Assembly: GCF_000317105.1 (NCBI RefSeq)
Contig: NC_019693.1
Location: 2,046,001 to 2,110,000, forward strand
Reading direction: 5' to 3'
DNA: 64,000 bases
From: Oscillatoria acuminata PCC 6304
GTDB lineage: Bacteria; Cyanobacteriota; Cyanobacteriia; Cyanobacteriales; Laspinemataceae
Shown: in pieces, positions 14,873-24,532 of the stretch
Position numbering within the stretch: position 1 is the first letter of the stretch
Layout of the letters: each line of letters starts with the position of its first letter
The notes under the pieces: generated by a model
What the model saw: the letters and a program-made list of their open reading frames with translations, nothing else
The model's database searches: none
Told to the model about the DNA's origin: nothing
Made by a program: the position numbers and the translations under genes

Positions 14873-16489
14873 TCATTCGGATCTTCTTTCCAAGTCATTG
14901 CCCGATCGCACGAACTCCGGCAACACCCGTAGTAAATACTCGCTTAACATCACCGCATCTACTCCTAACTCCGTGCGAACACCAGCAGCAGAAATGGCAG
15001 CTTGGGCGTGCCACCATACTGCGGTTTGCACCAGGGGTTCTACGGGTAGCTTTCGAGCGATCGCCTGAGCCATTAAGCCACTGGATAACCCGGTTAAAAC
15101 ATCGCCACTGCCACCTCTTGCCAATGCCGGGGTGCTTTCAGGGTTAATCCAAACCGATCCATCGGGATAGCCGATCGCCGTTCTCGCTTGTTTGAGCATC
15201 ACCACCGCCCCACTTTGCTCAGAAGCCCGACGCAAGGCCCTCACCAAATCCTCAGCTTCGTCCTGAGCATTGGGAAACAGACGCTTAAATTCTCCCGGAT
15301 GGGGGGTCAACAGAGTAAAGGCTGCTCGTTGAGACAGGGTGGGAATGGTCCCCAATTGCGCTAAAGCATTTAATCCATCGGCATCTAAAATCAAGGGCCG
15401 ATCGCTGTCTAAGACTGCTTGAACTACTTCCATCCCATCCAGGGTCAAGCCACAGCCACAGGCGATCGCATCAAAGGAACTCAAGTCGATGCTATCGGGC
15501 AAATCTGCGATCGCCCCGGATGCTGTTTCTGGGCATCCAACAATCAGCGCATCGGCTAATTGCTGACTCATGTAAGGTTTGAGCGACTTGGGAACGGCGA
15601 TCGTCAACATTCCCACCCCTGATGCCTTCGCACCCAATCCACATAATAGGGCTGCACCCATATATCGTTGAGAACCACAGATTGCCAGGAGATGTCCTTC
15701 CTTATACTTGTGGGTTAATTGGGGACGGGGAAGGGGGAGGTGGGCGAGTGCCACTGCTGAGGTAATTCGGTGGATAGGATTGCGATCGCCTAACACCACC
15801 TGAATATCCTTCACGGGGATATCAAAATCAATTAATTCCGCCTTTCCCACATAAGCCAACGCTTGATCATGAAATAGTCCTAACTTCCATAATCCCAAGC
15901 AAAAGGTATGGTTAGCCTGAATTGCTGTTCCTAAAACTGCTCCCGTATCTGTATGCAAACCCGAGGGTAAATCAATACTAATCACGGGTTGAGACTGTTC
16001 ATTTAATCGGTCAATTCCCTGAGCAAGCTCCCCAGAAATTGACCGTTCTAATCCGAATCCAAATAATCCATCAACAATCAAATCGCAATCCAGAAGCGGT
16101 TCGATTTGGTCAAAAAACTCCACCCCCAAACTTGCCACATATTCCCCATGCTGCCCTGTCAACTCCTTACTTTTAGCAAGGGGTCGATAAATCCGCACCT
16201 CATATCCGGCAAAATGTAACTCTCGGGCAACCACCAAAGCATCCCCGCCATTGTGACCCGGACCCACCAAAACCCCAACTCGCCGGACTCGGGGACGAGG
16301 ATAGAGGGCAACTACGCGCTGAAAAACGGCCTGGGCCACCTTTTCCATCAATGCAGCTACCGGCATTCCGGCAGCAAAGAGTCGTCCTTCAATGGCGCTC
16401 ATTTGCGCTGAAGTCACGATGACTTGATGAATTTGATGTTGGCGGTTTTGTTGTGGAGTCACGGTCCTGTTTTCTGAATGAATGGGCAA
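14873..16489 (-). CDS. nnr: Bifunctional NAD(P)H-hydrate epimerase / ADP-dependent dehydratase
   Basis: 538 residues that repair damaged NAD(P)HX. The N-terminal half (about 1-225) is the epimerase, with VGPGHNGGDALVVARELH binding the substrate. The C-terminal half (about 245-525) is the ribokinase-like dehydratase, with HKYKEGHLLAICGS, LTPHPGEFKRLF and GGSGDVLTGLSSGLMAQ. Both active-site regions look intact. The fused form is standard in bacteria. It follows a SPOR-like gene on the same strand after about 100 bases. Confidence 0.92.
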   Translation of the reverse strand: MPIHSENRTVTPQQNRQHQIHQVIVTSAQMSAIEGRLFAAGMPVAALMEKVAQAVFQRVVALYPRPRVRRVGVLVGPGHNGGDALVVARELHFAGYEVRIYRPLAKSKELTGQHGEYVASLGVEFFDQIEPLLDCDLIVDGLFGFGLERSISGELAQGIDRLNEQSQPVISIDLPSGLHTDTGAVLGTAIQANHTFCLGLWKLGLFHDQALAYVGKAELIDFDIPVKDIQVVLGDRNPIHRITSAVALAHLPLPRPQLTHKYKEGHLLAICGSQRYMGAALLCGLGAKASGVGMLTIAVPKSLKPYMSQQLADALIVGCPETASGAIADLPDSIDLSSFDAIACGCGLTLDGMEVVQAVLDSDRPLILDADGLNALAQLGTIPTLSQRAAFTLLTPHPGEFKRLFPNAQDEAEDLVRALRRASEQSGAVVMLKQARTAIGYPDGSVWINPESTPALARGGSGDVLTGLSSGLMAQAIARKLPVEPLVQTAVWWHAQAAISAAGVRTELGVDAVMLSEYLLRVLPEFVRSGNDLERRSE

Positions 16490-16587
16490 TGCAGAGGGTG
16501 ATGGAATGCCCGGGTTTCCAAGAGTGGGAGCAACTAGCTTGCGATCAGGCTTGCTGTTGATCTGAATCTAGAGAGTTTCTGGGGTAA

Positions 16588-17388
16588 TCAATCGTATTGA
16601 TGAACGCGAGCATCAATGCCAAAATTACGAATATAGCCGCTTTCTTGTTGAGCAGTGATGCGATTGGGGTAAGGTCCGATCGCCAGATGCGGTCCAAAGG
16701 GAACCGTGCGGACGGAGATTTCTTGGGAGGCAATTCCGGCAGTGGTTAATTGAGCAGTAATCCGGGAAAAGTCATTGGCGTTACCTGGAATCACCACAAA
16801 ATAGGGATTAGAAATGCCCACAGATGCACCGGGACCAGCAGCAGTGGCGATCGCCGGGGAGATTGGCTCAATGGTGCCGATCGCCGAACGAATCCCAACC
16901 AATAACTCTAATTCTCGCGCCCGTCGGTAGGCATTGGAGTTATTCACAAACATCCCCGCTTGAATCACGGTTTTTCCGTCCAACTCTTTAATAAATGCCT
17001 CTGGTTCGATTAACCGAACTTGGGCGAGTACGATTGGGTTATTGGTGGGGATATAGACCACATAACGCTTAGAACTCGGTAGAGAAGGAAGCGGGGGTGG
17101 GGTCGGAGGAAGCTCAAACTGGGGAATCGGTCCCGGGGAGAAAGGAGGTTGCTGCGCGGGAACCGGAAGTTGGGGGAGTTGTTGCGGTTGTTGTTGGGGA
17201 AATTGTTGAAGGGTGGGAAGTGGGGAAAGGGTTTGAGCGATCGCCCGTTGAGACGGTAGCAACAACTCAGCGGCGACTCCAACCGTTAAACCGCACCCTA
17301 AAATCGCCCCGATCCAGACGTAAGGCGATCGCGCCGAACTCCATTCACGATTCCTAGAACTAAACGAACCGAATCGTAGATTTTCCAT
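16588..17388 (-). CDS. SPOR-like, proline-rich membrane-anchored protein
   Basis: An upstream TTG at 17409 is possible, but the ATG at 17388 (MENLRFGSFSS) seems better, giving 266 residues. One membrane segment (about 23-44, WIGAILGCGLTVGVAAELLL) is followed by a Gln/Pro-rich linker (about 55-100). Two repeats with the SPOR-like pattern follow (KTVIQAGMFVNNSNAYRRARELE, then YFVVIPGNANDFSRITAQL). SPOR domains bind denuded peptidoglycan at division or repair sites; here that role is inferred. It should face the periplasm. Confidence 0.65.
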   Translation of the reverse strand: MENLRFGSFSSRNREWSSARSPYVWIGAILGCGLTVGVAAELLLPSQRAIAQTLSPLPTLQQFPQQQPQQLPQLPVPAQQPPFSPGPIPQFELPPTPPPLPSLPSSKRYVVYIPTNNPIVLAQVRLIEPEAFIKELDGKTVIQAGMFVNNSNAYRRARELELLVGIRSAIGTIEPISPAIATAAGPGASVGISNPYFVVIPGNANDFSRITAQLTTAGIASQEISVRTVPFGPHLAIGPYPNRITAQQESGYIRNFGIDARVHQYD

Positions 17389-17581
17389 ACAGGGATATCC
17401 ACTCACCAAGCAGGATTAAGAGGTTTTTAGCCACTCTAGCACAGGAAATTAAAGCGATTTTCCAAAAGAACTGAAAATCTCAATGAATTGGACCGTTAAT
17501 TCAAACTCGATCTGTTAGCCTAGTAAAGAGATTGTTATTATCGGGCCGAATTCTGTAGATAGCGGCCTTTTATGGGATTTT

Positions 17582-18640
17582 ATGAGCAAAGTCGTCGTTG
17601 GCCTCTCCGGTGGAGTGGATAGTTCTACCGCAGCCGCCATCCTACATCATCAAGGATATGAAGTCATTGGTCTTACCCTGTGGTTAATGAAGGGGAAAGG
17701 TCAATGCTGCTCTGAGGGGATGGTCGATGCTGCCTCGCTTTGTGAAGAGTTGGACATTCCCCATCACATCGTCGATACTCGCCAATTATTTCAAGAAAAA
17801 ATTGTCGATTACATTGTGGCGGGATATAGTGCCGGGTTTACCCCGTTACCCTGTTCCCAGTGCAATCGGGCCGTAAAATTTGGCCCCATGTTAAGTTATG
17901 CCCAGGAAGAACTCGGGGTTGACAAAATTGCCACGGGACACTATGCCCGAGTCAACTATAACGAAGAGACGGGACGGTATGAATTACTGCGGGCCGTCGA
18001 TCGCCATAAAGATCAATCTTACTTTTTGTATGATTTAACCCAAAAATTGCTGGCGGGATGTATGTTTCCCTTGGGTGAAATCACCAAGACGGAAACCAGG
18101 CGGATTGCGGCGGACTATGGACTGCAAACGGCTGAAAAGCCGGAAAGTCAAGACTTATGCTTAGTGGAAGCCCACGGGTCAATGCAGACCTTTTTGGAAC
18201 AGTACATTCAGCCCCAAAAAGGGGAGATTGTAGATGTCCAGGGGAAGGTCCTCGGACAGCATGACGGCATCCATCGCTACACCATTGGACAGCGCAAAGG
18301 GATCGGTGTTGCGGCAGCAGAGCCCTTGTATGTGGTGGCATTGGATGCAATGAAAAATCGGGTGATTGTCGGCGATCGCGAGTCAGCGACTGAACCGAGT
18401 TTCACTGTGGATCGCGTCAATTGGGTGTCGATCGCCCCTCCAACTGCACCGATTCGGGCAGAAGTTCAGATTCGGTATCGGACCTCGCCCGTTCTGGTAA
18501 CGGTGATTCCTGAAGATCGCGGACATCGCGCCAAACTGGTGTTTGATGAACCGCAGTTTGGGGTCACCCCTGGACAAGCAGCGGTTTGGTATGAGGGCGA
18601 TCGCGTCCTCGGTGGCGGGATTATTGAACAGTTATCCTAG
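17582..18640 (+). CDS. mnmA: tRNA-specific 2-thiouridylase
   Basis: 352 residues. The PP-loop [10 protein letters not shown] is at residues 9-18. The first catalytic cysteine lies in [14 protein letters not shown] and the second in [15 protein letters not shown], matching the MnmA cysteine pair. TGHYARV and [10 protein letters not shown] are further family blocks. It thiolates U34 of Lys, Glu and Gln tRNAs with sulfur passed from cysteine desulfurase. Length is normal and the ATG at 17582 is well placed. It is followed by repeat-rich DNA and the ATP sulfurylase gene. Confidence 0.95.
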   Translation: MSKVVVGLSGGVDSSTAAAILHHQGYEVIGLTLWLMKGKGQCCSEGMVDAASLCEELDIPHHIVDTRQLFQEKIVDYIVAGYSAGFTPLPCSQCNRAVKFGPMLSYAQEELGVDKIATGHYARVNYNEETGRYELLRAVDRHKDQSYFLYDLTQKLLAGCMFPLGEITKTETRRIAADYGLQTAEKPESQDLCLVEAHGSMQTFLEQYIQPQKGEIVDVQGKVLGQHDGIHRYTIGQRKGIGVAAAEPLYVVALDAMKNRVIVGDRESATEPSFTVDRVNWVSIAPPTAPIRAEVQIRYRTSPVLVTVIPEDRGHRAKLVFDEPQFGVTPGQAAVWYEGDRVLGGGIIEQLS

Positions 18641-18726
18641 GGCGATCCCGTGGCGACTGGACCAGAAACTCTAAGGGGATTGCAAAATATAAATCATCCA
18701 ACGGTTTAACTGAAAGGAAGGTATTT

Positions 18727-18776
18727 GTAGGGGCGCAATGCTTGCGCCCCAGGGGGCGCAAGCATTGCGCCCCTAC
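18727..18776. repeat. Palindromic GGGCGCAATGC repeat
   Basis: Two 24-base arms pair perfectly around an AG loop; the core is GGGGCGCAATGCTTGCGCC. Other members are at 31004-31026 and 46531-46615. No coding capacity. Confidence 0.8.
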
Positions 18777-18848
18777 ATTGACTCCGTTGATCCGTCACTA
18801 CGAACGTTTTGGAGATTTTATTTTTTGGAGTTCCCTAACCCCCAGGAC

Positions 18849-18915
18849 AAGAAACCGGGTTTCTGCCCTAAATTGCTGCAACTTGCCACAGATGGTTTGA
18901 AGAAACCCGGTTTCT
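18849..18915. repeat. AGAAACCGGGTTTCT paired repeat element
   Basis: Starts with AGAAACCGGGTTTCT and ends with AGAAACCCGGTTTCT about 37 bases later. Each 15-mer is nearly self-palindromic and the two also pair with each other. Member of a family with at least eight copies in the window. Confidence 0.8.
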
Positions 18916-18952
18916 AACCCATCTTGCTACTCTTGCCATCCAAAATTGAAAA

Positions 18953-19007
18953 GCCCCAATATCAACAACCCGGTTTTTCAACAAAGCCGGGTTGTTGATA
19001 TTGGGGC
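18953..19007. repeat. 21-bp perfect hairpin between mnmA and sat
   Basis: Arms 18953-18973 and 18987-19007 are exact complements (start GCCCCAATATCAACAACCC) with a 13-base loop. It may be a repeat or a bidirectional terminator; no T run follows. Confidence 0.75.
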
Positions 19008-19122
19008 AATCTAGGGATGAATGCGATCGCCGGAATCGAGGCGTGTCAAACGTCCCAGATACCAGTATGATAAAAAATTAGCAAAGCGTAAGAATTGAAC
19101 TATATCTGAAAGAGGGATCGTT

Positions 19123-20304
19123 TTGAGTCAACATCCAGATGCGATCGCCCCCCACGGCGGTCACCTAATTAATCGGATCGTCAGCCCCGCTCAAAAGCAG
19201 GAATTTCTCGCCCAAGGCGAGACTATGCCTCGCCTGCAACTGAGCGATCGCGCCCTATGTGACCTGATCCTAATTGCTATTGGGGGTTTTAGCCCCCTGA
19301 CGGGTTTCATGGATCAAAAAGATTATGATCCCGTCGTCACCGATATGCGCTTGGGGAATGGTCTCCCTTGGTCCGTTCCCATCACCCTGCCGGTGAGTGA
19401 AGAAATCGCTGAACCCCTCAAAGAAGGGAGTTGGGTGCGCTTAGATGACACCGAAGGCAAATTTGTGGGAGTCTTGGAACTCACCCAAAAATATCGCTAC
19501 AACAAGGCTTTAGAAGCCGTTAACGTCTATCGCACCGAGGACCAAAAGCATCCCGGCGTCAAAGTCTTATATGAGCAAGGACCCATCAATCTAGCCGGAC
19601 CGATTTGGTTGCTCGATCGCGAAGCGCATCCCCAATTTCCCGATTACCAAATCGATCCCGCTCAATCTCGGGAACTGTTTCGGGAAAAAGGTTGGAAATC
19701 CATCGTTGCTTTCCAAACCCGCAACCCGATCCACCGCGCCCACGAATACATTACCAAATGCGCCTTGGAAAGTGTGGATGCATTATTCCTGCATCCCTTA
19801 GTCGGCGTGACGAAAGGGGATGATATTCCCGCCGATGTTCGGATGCGCTGTTATGAAATTCTCATGGAAAAATATTACCCGAAAGACCGGGTAATTTTGG
19901 CCATTAACCCCGCAGCGATGCGCTATGCCGGACCGAGAGAAGCGATTTTCCACGCCTTGCTGCGGAAAAATTACGGCTGCACCCATTTTATTGTGGGTCG
20001 GGATCATGCCGGAGTGGGGGATTACTATGGCACCTACGACGCTCAACATATTTTTGAGGAGTTTGAACCCGGGGAATTAGGAATCGTGCCCATGAAGTTT
20101 GAGCACGCTTTCTTCTGTAAGTTGACCAAGAGTATGGCAACGACCAAAACGAGTCCCAGTAACCCGGATCAGCGGATTCACTTGTCTGGAACTAAGGTGC
20201 GGGAGATGCTGCGGAATGGGGAGTTACCCCCGCCGGAGTTTTCTCGTCCAGAAGTGGCGGCTGAACTCGCCCGGGCGATGCGGGTGGCAGTGGAGTCTTA
20301 TTAA
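19123..20304 (+). CDS. sat: Sulfate adenylyltransferase (ATP sulfurylase)
   Basis: 393 residues converting sulfate and ATP into APS at the head of sulfate assimilation. The nucleotide motifs [12 protein letters not shown] and [17 protein letters not shown], and the late [15 protein letters not shown], are intact. It has no C-terminal APS-kinase domain, as usual in cyanobacteria. The start is a TTG at 19123 preceded by AGAGGG at 19111-19116; there is no ATG nearby that keeps the conserved N-terminus [10 protein letters not shown]. Confidence 0.95.
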   Translation: MSQHPDAIAPHGGHLINRIVSPAQKQEFLAQGETMPRLQLSDRALCDLILIAIGGFSPLTGFMDQKDYDPVVTDMRLGNGLPWSVPITLPVSEEIAEPLKEGSWVRLDDTEGKFVGVLELTQKYRYNKALEAVNVYRTEDQKHPGVKVLYEQGPINLAGPIWLLDREAHPQFPDYQIDPAQSRELFREKGWKSIVAFQTRNPIHRAHEYITKCALESVDALFLHPLVGVTKGDDIPADVRMRCYEILMEKYYPKDRVILAINPAAMRYAGPREAIFHALLRKNYGCTHFIVGRDHAGVGDYYGTYDAQHIFEEFEPGELGIVPMKFEHAFFCKLTKSMATTKTSPSNPDQRIHLSGTKVREMLRNGELPPPEFSRPEVAAELARAMRVAVESY

Positions 20305-20941
20305 TCCATTGGGGATTGCTCTAGGGACAAGGCATTGCCTTGTCCTCCCCTGATCTGAAAGGGCGATCGCCTCTTGATGAAACCGCAGTTAGAGCCAGGG
20401 AGAGCAAAATTCTTTGTTGTGCTTTTGACTGATTGCGATTAGAAGGGGTATTATAGACTAAAGAGGAAAATAATTTTTGGCCTCAACATTGCGAAACAAT
20501 TGCTAAAATTTGGTCGGTTCGTCCTCATGGGGAGACGGAAACGGCGGGACAAAGACAACAGAAAAAGAACGCCAGGAAAATATTAGAAGAAAACTGGCGA
20601 GTGCTGAGAAGATCGGGGCAAAATTGCCAAAGACCCAATGCAAAATTGAGCGTCTGTTTGCCCAACTCTCTTAATAACAAAATATCAAAGATTCGGGTTC
20701 TAGGAGAGGATAGACTTCACTGAACCCAAGATGGGTGGAGAGACACTACGGGAAGAGAAGACCCCACGGGCGATCGCAACGGGTCCCGGGATAAAGTGGT
20801 TATCATGACCGAACCAAGGGAATGGACTCCCCACGATTAGACCGTGAGCAAACCGTGATGAGTTACCAAAGAAAGAAGTTGCCACGAGTCCATTCCCGTT
20901 TAAAAATAAGCGTTATAAGGGTAAGAAGGACGATTTAGGGA
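20305..20941. other. Non-coding stretch with possible ORF remnant and inverted repeat
   Basis: A frame from about 20504 to 20673 reads KTTEKERQENIRRKLA and IERLFAQLS and looks protein-like but has no proper start and no recognised family. Closer to the caspase gene, GGGAATGGACTC (20818-20829) and GAGTCCATTCCC (20886-20897) form a 12-bp inverted repeat spaced by 56 bases, which could be regulatory. Confidence 0.4.
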
Positions 20942-23209
20942 ATGGGACTGAAGCGACGAGAATTTTTACGCAGGGCAAGCGGCATCCTAGCCGGGTTGGG
21001 AATTAGCGAGTCCATCATCTGGAAATCTAGCCAGCGCTATTACCAGGCTTTGGCAGCACCCGCCTCTCGGAAGTTGGCGTTGTTAGTGGGGATCAACGCT
21101 TATCCGGGCTTAAATGCCCTTTCCGGTTGTGTCACCGATGTAGAACTGCAACGACAACTCTTGGTTTATCGGTTTGGGTTTAATCCCCAAGATATCGTGA
21201 CCCTCACCGATGGACAAGCCACTCGTGCCAATATTGAAGATGCTTTTATCAATCACTTAGGACAGCAAGCCCTGAACGGGGATCTGGTGGTGTTCCACTT
21301 TAGTGGATATGGGCGGCGGATTAATTGGGATCAATCCACCCAGGGATTGCAAACGAGTTTGATGCCGGTGGATGCAGGGACCGGCAGTGGGGAAAAACCT
21401 GCTAATGACATTTTAGAAGCAACCCTCTGGGAACTGTTACGATCGCTCAAAACCGACCGGGCGATCGCCTTTTTGGATACCAGCTACAGCTATCCGGGGA
21501 CCACTCTCCAAGGAAATCTGCGAATTCGCTCCCAACAAGGGGTTCCCACGGGCAATCCCAGTGATGCTGAACTGGCTTTTTTGGAAAAAATTAGCCCAAA
21601 ACCCTCTTTATTGTTTCCGCGATCGCCCTCCTCCTTTAAAGGGGTAATTTTGGCCGCCTCCGGTGCCAATCAGTTAGCTACCGAAGGGCGATGGAATGGC
21701 TTTAGCGCGGGAGTCTTTACTTATGCCATCACGCAGCAACTGTGGTTAGCCACTCCAGGTAATAGTCTACAATCCAGCCTTCAGAAAGCCTCTTGTGCCG
21801 TCCAGCAGATTGCGGGTTTTCCCCTGCAACAACCCCAACTTTTAAAAACCTTAGAAGCATCACCGTCTGGGGAAGGGAACAATCCTCCCGATGAAACCTT
21901 ACCGGGTTTTGCCTTTAATCAACCGAGTGCCGAGGGTGCCGTTACCTTCCTCGAAGACAATGGTCAAACGGCAGTTTTGTGGTTGGGAGGACTTCCCGCC
22001 CAAGCGATCGAATCCTTAGAAGTCAATTCGATTTTCACCCCGGTTCCTTTAGGGGAAAGTGCCCTGGCATCCTACCGATTCCAGGTGCGATCGCGAGATG
22101 GATTAACCGTGAAAGCCCAAGTCGTTGGGCTGGAAAAATCAACCGATGAGTCTCCTAACCCCCTGAAAGTCGGTCAAGTTGTCCAAGAAGAAGTCCGGAC
22201 GATCCCCCGTAACATCAACTTGACCATTGCCTTAGATACCGCATTGCAACGGATTGAACGGGTGGATGCCACCAGCGCCTTTGCCGGAATTCCCCGAGTG
22301 ACGACGGTGATTGCCCAAGAACAACCGGCAGACTATTTATTTGGGCGAGCTCAAGAGGCGATGTTGGCCCAACTGCCCAGTTCCGCCTTACCCATCATTC
22401 CCAGCGGCAGTTATGCGCTGTTTTCCCCGGGAAAAAATTTGCTGCTGAATACGATGGGAGAACAGGGAGAAGCGATTAAATCTTCTGCACAACGGTTAGT
22501 TCCGCAATTGCAAACGTTACTGGCGACCAAATTATTGCGGTTAACAGCCAATGAAGGGTCTTCCCGGTTGGGGGTGCGGGTTAACTTGGAAACTCTGGGA
22601 CCTGAAGCCCAGGCGATCGTCCAAAGCGAAACCCGTCGCGCCCCCTGGGAAGCCCCTGAGTTATCTGCCGTTCCCCTGTCGCGCAATGGGAATAGTCCGT
22701 TAGGGGTTCCCTTGGGGAGTCGGATTCGCTATCGGGCCTTTAATTATAGCGATCGGCCAGTGTACTGCCTGTTGTTTTCTTTAGATAACAGTGGTAATGT
22801 GGTGGTCCTCTATCCGTCAGATGACCCGAGCACTTCCAAGACTGGACAAACTCAGCCCACCTTAGAACAAAATCTCCTGGTTCCCGGGGAAACTCTAACG
22901 ATTCCGACAGGTTCGGGGACAGGATCTTGGGTGGTGCATGGTCAAGCGGGATTAACGGAAACCCAGGTGATTTTTTCATCCAGTCCCTTTACGAAAACCT
23001 TTTCCGCCTTATCGGGTTTCATGCGTCCCCAGGGAGATGCCCAACCCCTGATTCCCGTGACCAATCCCCTGGCGATCGCCCAAGCGATTTTACAGGACCT
23101 CCATACCGCCAGTATGGTCAGTCTCCCCAATGCCAACACCTCTCCCGATCGCTGGGCACTTCATGTCGAACACTGGGCCACTCTCAGTTTTATCTACCGG
23201 GCGATTTAA
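20942..23209 (+). CDS. Orthocaspase-like (peptidase C14) protein with both catalytic residues replaced
   Basis: 755 residues. The N-terminus has a Tat-like RREFLRRASG signal (about 5-14). The p20-like caspase domain spans about 42-320: LALLVGINAYPGLNALSGCVTDV, VVFHFSGYG and AFLDTSYS. The catalytic His of the usual HFSGHG is Tyr123, and the Cys of the usual DxCHS is Ser181. It is therefore predicted to be inactive as a protease. The C-terminal part (about 590-700, RYRAFNYSDRPVYCLLFSLDNSGNVVVLYPS) resembles the DUF4384 domain often joined to caspases. YS-type orthocaspases are known in cyanobacteria and probably act in scaffolding or binding. Confidence 0.85.
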   Translation: MGLKRREFLRRASGILAGLGISESIIWKSSQRYYQALAAPASRKLALLVGINAYPGLNALSGCVTDVELQRQLLVYRFGFNPQDIVTLTDGQATRANIEDAFINHLGQQALNGDLVVFHFSGYGRRINWDQSTQGLQTSLMPVDAGTGSGEKPANDILEATLWELLRSLKTDRAIAFLDTSYSYPGTTLQGNLRIRSQQGVPTGNPSDAELAFLEKISPKPSLLFPRSPSSFKGVILAASGANQLATEGRWNGFSAGVFTYAITQQLWLATPGNSLQSSLQKASCAVQQIAGFPLQQPQLLKTLEASPSGEGNNPPDETLPGFAFNQPSAEGAVTFLEDNGQTAVLWLGGLPAQAIESLEVNSIFTPVPLGESALASYRFQVRSRDGLTVKAQVVGLEKSTDESPNPLKVGQVVQEEVRTIPRNINLTIALDTALQRIERVDATSAFAGIPRVTTVIAQEQPADYLFGRAQEAMLAQLPSSALPIIPSGSYALFSPGKNLLLNTMGEQGEAIKSSAQRLVPQLQTLLATKLLRLTANEGSSRLGVRVNLETLGPEAQAIVQSETRRAPWEAPELSAVPLSRNGNSPLGVPLGSRIRYRAFNYSDRPVYCLLFSLDNSGNVVVLYPSDDPSTSKTGQTQPTLEQNLLVPGETLTIPTGSGTGSWVVHGQAGLTETQVIFSSSPFTKTFSALSGFMRPQGDAQPLIPVTNPLAIAQAILQDLHTASMVSLPNANTSPDRWALHVEHWATLSFIYRAI

Positions 23210-23215
23210 CAGGGG

Positions 23216-23289
23216 GTTAGAAACCGGGTTTTTTACCAAATCTTTGGCAATTCATAAAAAATTTAGGCAAAAAACCCGGTTTCTTGTCC
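23216..23289. repeat. AGAAACCGGGTTTCT paired repeat element
   Basis: TTAGAAACCGGGTTTTTT at the left and AAAACCCGGTTTCTTG at the right, about 40 bases apart, between the caspase gene and hppD. Confidence 0.7.
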
Positions 23290-23320
23290 TGGGGACCTAA
23301 ACCTACTTCGATGGGGGAGA

Positions 23321-24460
23321 TTAAGGCGAATGCTGTTTCTCTCGTTTTAGTTGTTCTCGTTCGATCGCCTCAAATAAGGCTTGAAAATTTCCCTCTCCAA
23401 ATCCTGCCGCCTCCTGCCGACGCTCAATTACTTCAAAAAAGAAAGTGGGTTGTTCAAAAATCGGTTGAGTAAAGGTTTGCAGCAACAAAGAATTGGGGGT
23501 TTCAGGATGCCAATCGACTAAAATTTTTTTCCTTTGAATGTCCTGCCACTCTGCCGACCCTTCATCAAACCCCAGACGTTGGCGCAGGGTTGCATAATAG
23601 GTCGGTGGCACATCAATAAATGAGACTCCATTTTCCCGTAACTGGGCAATGGTTCCCAGAATATGATTCGTTTTTAAGGCAATATGCTGAATCCCCGGAC
23701 CTTGATTGATCTCTAAAAATTCTTGCACTTGAGAGGTATCCGAGGTCGGTTCATTAATGGGGAACTGAATGGAACTTTCGGGATAAATCATCACCTGAGA
23801 GTGTAATCCAGACCGTTCGGTTTGGATATCAAAGGTTTGCTGACCTTGAAATCCGAAAACCCTTTCATACCAGGATAAAGCAGCTTTTAAATCTCCTCTT
23901 TCGACATTTAAAACAAAATGGTCAATATGGAGATAAAGACTCTGAGACAGGGGGGGTGAGGTCGATGGAGGAACAAATTTTGGGGTTGAATAGGGTAATT
24001 TTTCAAAGGTTTCATGGGGTAAAATAGGATAAATCTGGTCAGAAAAACTAGGGATGGCATCAGGGGAGTCAACCCGTTGAATTAAAGTATGACTCAGTTC
24101 TCCCCATCCGGCAATTTTTGCCCATTTTAAGGGGGGAAAAGATGGAGGTTGTTCCTGTTGTATGGGTTGTAAAATTTTTGCACCTGCAGCAGTTGCTTGA
24201 TGCAAGCAGGATGCTAAATCCTGAACGGCAAAGGCAATATCCGCGACTCCCGGAGGATGGCGATCGAGATATTCCGCCACAGGAGAAGCAACAGACAAGG
24301 GTGAAGAGAGTGCAAACCGAACTAAACCACTTTGAATCAATTCGGTGTGAGTGTCGGTGTGGGTGAAACTGGCGACTGCCTCAAATCCTAGGCAATCTAC
24401 GAACCAGTCCCGTTGTGCCGTAGCATCTTTAACGTAAAAGTGAATGTGATCGATTTCCAT
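23321..24460 (-). CDS. hppD: 4-hydroxyphenylpyruvate dioxygenase
   Basis: 379 residues from the ATG at 24460 (MEIDHIHFYVKDATAQRDWF); an in-frame start at 24520 adds 20 residues unlike the family. Two vicinal-oxygen-chelate halves are visible. The iron ligands are in HIDHFVLNVE, GIQHIALKTN and FFEVIERR. It makes homogentisate, the head group for tocopherol and, in some lineages, plastoquinone. The ubiD gene of the plastoquinone route lies 2 kb upstream, so quinone genes cluster loosely here. Confidence 0.92.
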   Translation of the reverse strand: MEIDHIHFYVKDATAQRDWFVDCLGFEAVASFTHTDTHTELIQSGLVRFALSSPLSVASPVAEYLDRHPPGVADIAFAVQDLASCLHQATAAGAKILQPIQQEQPPSFPPLKWAKIAGWGELSHTLIQRVDSPDAIPSFSDQIYPILPHETFEKLPYSTPKFVPPSTSPPLSQSLYLHIDHFVLNVERGDLKAALSWYERVFGFQGQQTFDIQTERSGLHSQVMIYPESSIQFPINEPTSDTSQVQEFLEINQGPGIQHIALKTNHILGTIAQLRENGVSFIDVPPTYYATLRQRLGFDEGSAEWQDIQRKKILVDWHPETPNSLLLQTFTQPIFEQPTFFFEVIERRQEAAGFGEGNFQALFEAIEREQLKREKQHSP

Positions 24461-24532
24461 GAATCTGATATCACTGCCCTCAATGACTCTAATGCCCTTT
24501 AATTTTACCCGTTTCCTCAAAAACCGGAGGGG

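Noticed and set aside
17097-17357. Plus-strand frame opposite the SPOR-like gene
   Set aside because: Gly/Glu/Val-rich antisense of the Pro/Gln-rich linker; typical shadow of a repetitive coding stretch.
20475-20673. Possible short gene reading ERQENIRRKLASAEKIGAK
   Set aside because: No start codon with a ribosome site, a stop shortly upstream, no recognised family. Kept only as a note in the intergenic entry.
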